A stretch of DNA of 11,547 bases from positions 1 to 11,547 of the forward strand of contig JAEWJB010000159.1 in the NCBI GenBank assembly GCA_023386795.1, read 5' to 3'. The notes below the pieces were generated by a model. The model was given only the letters and a program-made list of their open reading frames with translations. It did not search any database and was not told the origin of the DNA. Numbering within the stretch: position 1 is the first letter of the stretch; every line of letters starts with the position of its first letter. Source of the stretch: Pseudomonadota bacterium. Its GTDB lineage: Bacteria > Pseudomonadota > Gammaproteobacteria > Xanthomonadales > Xanthomonadaceae. The translations under genes were made by a program, and so were the position numbers. Positions 8,458 to 11,547 of the stretch are shown here, in pieces.

Positions 8458-8892
8458 ATGATCCACCGACGCCGTTTCGTACCCGCCGTAGCGCCGCGCG
8501 GCCAGTCCGGCATGAGCCTGCTGGAGATCATCATCGTCATCGTGCTGATCGGCGCGGTGCTCACCCTGGTGGGCAGCCGCGTGCTCGGCGGCGCCGACCG
8601 CGGCAAGGCCAACCTGGCCAGGTCGCAGATCCAGACGCTGGCCGGCAAGGTGGAGAACTACCAGCTCGACACCGGCAAGCTGCCGACCAAGCTCGACGAG
8701 CTGGTCACCCAGCCGGCAGGCGCGGCCGGCTGGCTTGGCCCCTATGCCAAGCCGGCCGAACTCAACGACCCCTGGGGCCACCCCATCGACTACCGCGTGC
8801 CGGGTACCGGCCGGCCGTTCGACCTGATCAGCCTGGGCAAGGATGGCCAGCCCGGGGGCAGCAGCTACGACGCGGACATCGTCTACGAGTAA
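8458..8892 (+). CDS. gspG: Type II secretion major pseudopilin GspG
   Basis: The main subunit of the periplasmic pseudopilus, 144 residues before processing. The prepilin peptidase (PilD/GspO) site is RGQSG|MSLLEIIIVI, cut after Gly18. Met19 is the mature +1 residue instead of the usual Phe, and Glu23 is the conserved +5 Glu. A hydrophobic helix follows, then the GspG C-domain with PYAKPAELNDPWGHPIDYRVPG and the Gly/Asp-rich calcium-binding end LGKDGQPGGSSYDADI. The ATG at 8458 has AGGA 7 bases upstream and gives a short basic leader peptide as expected. Unlike the minor pseudopilin genes that follow, gspG has an upstream gap and its own RBS, which fits its need for higher expression. Confidence 0.96.
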   Translation: MIHRRRFVPAVAPRGQSGMSLLEIIIVIVLIGAVLTLVGSRVLGGADRGKANLARSQIQTLAGKVENYQLDTGKLPTKLDELVTQPAGAAGWLGPYAKPAELNDPWGHPIDYRVPGTGRPFDLISLGKDGQPGGSSYDADIVYE

Positions 8893-8898
8893 GCCGCC

Positions 8899-9375
8899 AT
8901 GGCCCCCGGCCCGCGGTTGAGGCGTTCGCGCGCGCGCGGCGTCACCCTGCTGGAGATGCTGCTGGTGATCGCGTTGATCGCGGTGGCTGGCGTGCTCGCC
9001 GCCGGCGTGCTCGGGGGTGGCATCGATGGCCTGCGCCTGCGTTCCAATGGCAAGCAGCTGGCATCGGAGCTGCGGCTGGTGCGCACGCGCGCGATGGCCA
9101 GCGGCGTGCCGCAGCAATTCGAGATCGATCCGCGCAGCGGCCGCTGGTCGAGCACGCTGGGCCACCGTGGCCAGGTGCCGGCGCAGCTGCGCATTGCCTT
9201 TACCGGCGCGCGCGAAGTGCAGCCGCGGCAGGGGACGGGCGCGATCCGCTTCTTCGCCGATGGCGCGTCCAGTGGCGGGCGCATCGAGCTGGCGGCGCGA
9301 CAAGCGCGCTGGCGCATCGACGTGGCCTGGATCACCGGCGAGGTGCGGAGCGGCCGGCTCGAGGCCTCGCCATGA
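8899..9375 (+). CDS. gspH: Type II secretion minor pseudopilin GspH
   Basis: A 158-residue minor pseudopilin that, by family knowledge, links the tip complex to the GspG fibre. The leader ends SRARG|VTLLEMLLVIALI, cut after Gly14, with Glu19 at +5. The soluble part has the GspH/FimT pattern: an early SNGKQLASELRLVRTRAMASG helix and the C-terminal GAIRFFADGASSGGRIEL motif (about 114-131). The ATG is 6 bases after the gspG stop and has no clear Shine-Dalgarno, so translation probably depends on ribosomes from gspG, giving lower output. It overlaps gspI by ATGA. Confidence 0.93.
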   Translation: MAPGPRLRRSRARGVTLLEMLLVIALIAVAGVLAAGVLGGGIDGLRLRSNGKQLASELRLVRTRAMASGVPQQFEIDPRSGRWSSTLGHRGQVPAQLRIAFTGAREVQPRQGTGAIRFFADGASSGGRIELAARQARWRIDVAWITGEVRSGRLEASP

Positions 9376-9791
9376 AGTACCAGCGCGGCTACACGCTGAT
9401 CGAGGTGATCGTCGCCTTCGCGCTGCTCGCGCTGGCACTGGGGCTGTTGATCGGCACGCTGTCCGGAGGGGCGCGGCAGGTGCGCGCGGCCGAGCAGGCC
9501 AGCCGCGCCACGCTGCATGCGCAGTCGCTGCTCGCCGGGCTTGAAATGGAGGGGCCGCTGCGCCCGCAGCATCGCGAAGGGCGCTGGGAAGAGGGCCGCT
9601 ATGCGTGGCAACTCGACGTGCAGCCGTGGGTGGACCCGCAGCCGCCGGCCACGACGCAGCCGGTGTCGCCGGTCGATCCGCAGCTGATGCAACTGGAACT
9701 GGTGGTGCGCTGGGGTGAAGCGCCGGAGCAGCAACTGCGCTGGCGAAGCCTGCGGCTGGTGCCGCCTGCGCTCGACGGGGGCACGCGATGA
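9372..9791 (+). CDS. gspI: Type II secretion minor pseudopilin GspI
   Basis: A 139-residue minor pseudopilin of the tip complex, expected to nucleate assembly with GspJ and GspK. The very short leader MKYQRG is cut before Tyr7 (G|YTLIEVIVAFALL), with Glu11 at +5, followed by the hydrophobic helix ALLALALGLLIG. The early-helix segment AAEQASRATLHAQSLLAGL fits GspI, where conserved alanines and an LL pair precede the beta domain. A proline-rich loop (about 91-106, PQPPATTQPVSPVDPQ) splits the C-terminal strands and makes the protein slightly long. The start overlaps the gspH stop and the end overlaps gspJ, both as ATGA. Confidence 0.92.
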   Translation: MKYQRGYTLIEVIVAFALLALALGLLIGTLSGGARQVRAAEQASRATLHAQSLLAGLEMEGPLRPQHREGRWEEGRYAWQLDVQPWVDPQPPATTQPVSPVDPQLMQLELVVRWGEAPEQQLRWRSLRLVPPALDGGTR

Positions 9792-10423
9792 GCAGGCCAC
9801 GCGCCGCCGGGTTCACGCTGATCGAAGTGCTGTTGGCCACCGTGCTACTGGCGGCGGGGCTGACATTGGCGTTCGCCACGTTGCGTTCGGCCGGCACGAT
9901 CGGCGGCCGCGGCGAGGCGATCGCCGCGCGCAGTGAACGGATGCGCACCATCGAAGGTTTCCTGCGCCAGCGGCTCTCGGCGGCCTTGCCGGTGGTCATG
10001 GCGCGCGATCCGTCCACGAAACAACCGCAGCGCTTCATCGGCGAGGCACAACGCATGCGCTTCGTGGCCGACGTGCCCGACTACCTCGGTTACGGCGGCC
10101 CGTACCTGCATGACATCCGGGTCGAAGGGCAGGGCGCCGCGCGCCGCCTGCAAATCCAGCTGACCCAGGTGCAGGCGGGCGAGACGCTTGCACAGGCCAA
10201 GCCGGTGCCCGCCGAACCACTGGCCGAGGGGCTGGTCGAGGCGCGCTTCTCCTACCGCGGCTTCGATCCCCGCGAGCGCCGCCTGGGCGACTGGCAGACG
10301 CAGTGGACCGACAGCGACCGCTTGCCACGCTGGGTGCGCATCGACCTGCGCGACGCGCAAGGCGACTGGCCTTCCCTGCTGGTGGCATTGCCGCAGGCCA
10401 CGACCGAGCGCACCTCGCTATGA
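9788..10423 (+). CDS. gspJ: Type II secretion minor pseudopilin GspJ
   Basis: A 211-residue minor pseudopilin, partner of GspI and GspK at the pseudopilus tip. The prepilin site is PRAAG|FTLIEVLLATVLLAAG, cut after Gly8, with Phe9 at +1 and Glu13 at +5. A helix with RSERMRTIEGFLRQRLSAALP then leads to a beta domain containing RFIGEAQRMRFVADVP and, near the end, EARFSYRGFD and LPRWVRIDLRDAQGDWPSLLVALP, the usual GspJ layout. Length is normal. Both ends overlap neighbours by ATGA, so it is probably made by coupled translation in the same amount as gspI and gspK. Confidence 0.93.
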   Translation: MSRPRAAGFTLIEVLLATVLLAAGLTLAFATLRSAGTIGGRGEAIAARSERMRTIEGFLRQRLSAALPVVMARDPSTKQPQRFIGEAQRMRFVADVPDYLGYGGPYLHDIRVEGQGAARRLQIQLTQVQAGETLAQAKPVPAEPLAEGLVEARFSYRGFDPRERRLGDWQTQWTDSDRLPRWVRIDLRDAQGDWPSLLVALPQATTERTSL

Positions 10424-11280
10424 ACCGGGGCATGCGCGGCGTGGCCCTGGTGCTGGTGCTCTGGCTGATCGTGCTGCTTACCGCGATGGTGGGCGCCTTC
10501 GCGCTGGCCGCGCGGGTGGAGCACGGCCAGGAGGCGGTGCTGCGCGGCAGCGTGCGCGGGCAGATGGTGGCCCGTGCGGGAATGGAATATGCCCTGTGGC
10601 GCCTGCGTGGGGAGCCGGCGACACGCTGGCGGCCCGACGGCCGGGCCTATGCATGGGCGTTCGATGGCGTGCCGGTGGAGGTGCGCATCGTCGATGAAGG
10701 CGGCAAGGTCGATCTCAACGCCGCACCGCCCGCGCTGCTGGCCGGCCTGGTACGCGCGCTCGGCGCCGAGCCGTCGCGCGCGCAGGCGATCGCCGCGGCC
10801 ATCGTCGACTGGCGCGACGCCGACAGCCTGCAGGCCCCCAATGGCGCCGAAGATGCCGATTACGCCGCCGCCGGGTTGCCCTACGGCGCCAAGGACGCTC
10901 CGTTCGAGAGCCTGGGCGAGCTGCGCCTGGTGCTCGGGATGGATGCCGACCTCTACCGGCGGCTGCTGCCGAACGTCACCCTCCACAGCCAGCGCGCGCA
11001 GCCGGTGGCCGCGTTCGCGCCGGGCCCGGTGCTCACGGCGATGGGAACCGACCCGGCCCCGGTACTGGCCGCCCGGCAGGCGCCGGTGGGCGCTTCCGTG
11101 ACGCAGGTCGACCCGGCGGCCATGGCGGCGGGGACGGGCACTTATAGTATTGAGAGCCGGGCACGCCTGGGCGAGGGACGCGAGGTGGTGCTGCGGGCGG
11201 TGGTACGTGCCGGCAGTGCGGTCGCCCGCGATTCGGCATACACCGTGTTGCAGTGGGAAGAGGGAGCGGCAGTGCAATGA
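10420..11280 (+). CDS. gspK: Type II secretion minor pseudopilin GspK (tip subunit)
   Basis: A 286-residue minor pseudopilin capping the GspI-J-K tip. The leader MNRGMRG is cut before Val8, followed by the helix VALVLVLWLIVLLTAMVGAFALAA. Position +5 is Leu, not Glu, which is characteristic of GspK. The large globular part carries the T2SSK signature at about 88-190: VRIVDEGGKVDLNAAPPALL, AIVDWRDADSLQAPNGAEDADY (acidic, calcium-site-like) and APFESLGELRLVLGMDADLYRRLLP. The ATG at 10420 overlaps the gspJ stop and is chosen over upstream in-frame codons because it gives the prepilin leader. The last bases overlap gspL by ATGA. Confidence 0.95.
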   Translation: MNRGMRGVALVLVLWLIVLLTAMVGAFALAARVEHGQEAVLRGSVRGQMVARAGMEYALWRLRGEPATRWRPDGRAYAWAFDGVPVEVRIVDEGGKVDLNAAPPALLAGLVRALGAEPSRAQAIAAAIVDWRDADSLQAPNGAEDADYAAAGLPYGAKDAPFESLGELRLVLGMDADLYRRLLPNVTLHSQRAQPVAAFAPGPVLTAMGTDPAPVLAARQAPVGASVTQVDPAAMAAGTGTYSIESRARLGEGREVVLRAVVRAGSAVARDSAYTVLQWEEGAAVQ

Positions 11281-11547
11281 CCGCGTGGCGGCAAAGTCTC
11301 GAGCGCATCGGCCTGCGGATTCCGCCGGGTGCCGGCGGTTTCTGGCGCTGGTGGCAGGCGGCGTTGCTGGCCTGGCTGCCGCCGCGCTGGCAATGGCGAC
11401 TGGGTTTCTCGCCGGCGCGCCTGCTGCTGTGGCGCGAGGGCGGGGAAGTCGCACTGGCCTGGCAGCGTGCGCAAGGCGTGGAGCCGCTGGCGCGCCTGCC
11501 CGAGGCGGTGCCCCCGGCCGATTGGGACGCCCTGCTGCCGCCGCGCC
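11277..11547 (+). CDS. gspL: Type II secretion protein GspL (XpsL-like), N-terminal fragment
   Basis: An open frame from ATG 11277 runs to the window edge (90 complete codons), overlapping the gspK stop by ATGA. Its place after gspK is that of gspL, the bitopic inner-membrane protein whose cytoplasmic domain binds GspE. The visible part is tryptophan-rich: W4, W23, W25, W26, W33, W38, W40 and W52, with FWRWWQAALLAWLPPRW at 22-38, which could be an amphipathic or membrane-touching segment. RWQWRLGFSPARLLLWREGGEVALAW (37-62) may begin the actin-like cytoplasmic fold. The gene name rests mainly on gene order plus general resemblance to XpsL as I remember it. Confidence 0.82.
   Translation, partial: MTAWRQSLERIGLRIPPGAGGFWRWWQAALLAWLPPRWQWRLGFSPARLLLWREGGEVALAWQRAQGVEPLARLPEAVPPADWDALLPPR

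Noticed and set aside
7717..10056. A 779-codon open frame on the minus strand across gspF to gspJ
   Set aside because: It runs antisense through five well-recognised genes, its product is rich in Ala, Pro, Arg and Ser with no domain, and long antisense frames are expected in GC-rich coding DNA.
10252..11454. A 400-codon minus-strand frame opposite gspJ, gspK and gspL
   Set aside because: A shadow of three real plus-strand genes with no recognisable domain.

Overview
The window is very GC-rich and densely coded on the plus strand throughout. The last 6.2 kb is a type II secretion (T2SS) operon in the order E-F-G-H-I-J-K-L, with no gspC or gspD in front of E. That order, the Met at +1 of the mature GspG pseudopilin, and the cysteine-free C-terminal part of GspE all point to the Xps-type T2SS of the Xanthomonadaceae/Lysobacteraceae (Xanthomonas, Stenotrophomonas, Lysobacter, Luteimonas and relatives). 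The genus cannot be fixed from the sequence alone.

Region 1 (1-5295) encodes exported and surface proteins. A secreted subtilisin-family (S8) protease, cut by the window's left edge, ends at 1596 and is followed by a clear intrinsic terminator. Next comes a trimeric autotransporter adhesin (1784-3463) with three head-neck modules, a short coiled-coil stalk and a YadA-type anchor. A second, complete S8 protease (3511-5295) follows. The two proteases are paralogs with the same plan: I9 propeptide, catalytic domain, a short Cys-x(6)-Cys linker and a C-terminal PPC-like beta domain. The adhesin therefore sits between two copies of a duplicated protease gene.

Region 2 (5296-5355) is a short junction. 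It holds a perfect 8+3+8 inverted repeat that overlaps a possible extended -10 promoter, followed by the Shine-Dalgarno sequence that favours a GTG start for gspE.

Region 3 (5356-11547) is the T2SS operon: the ATPase GspE, the inner-membrane platform protein GspF, the major pseudopilin GspG, the minor pseudopilins GspH, I, J and K, and the N-terminus of GspL, cut by the right edge. The H/I/J/K/L genes are joined by four successive 4-base ATGA overlaps. gspE and gspF are joined through a possible 17-codon micro-ORF with TGATG junctions at both ends. The only sizeable gap in the operon is the 92 bases before gspG.

Functionally, the T2SS moves folded, disulfide-bonded proteins from the periplasm to the outside. 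The two S8 proteases have signal peptides (seen in the complete copy) and paired cysteines and are the obvious candidate substrates. The adhesin reaches the surface by a separate route (Sec plus BAM). I see no RNA genes, CRISPR arrays, insertion sequences or phage genes. Most of the window is ordinary. The parts worth a second look are the protease-adhesin-protease arrangement, the gspE leader dyad and the gspE-gspF micro-ORF.
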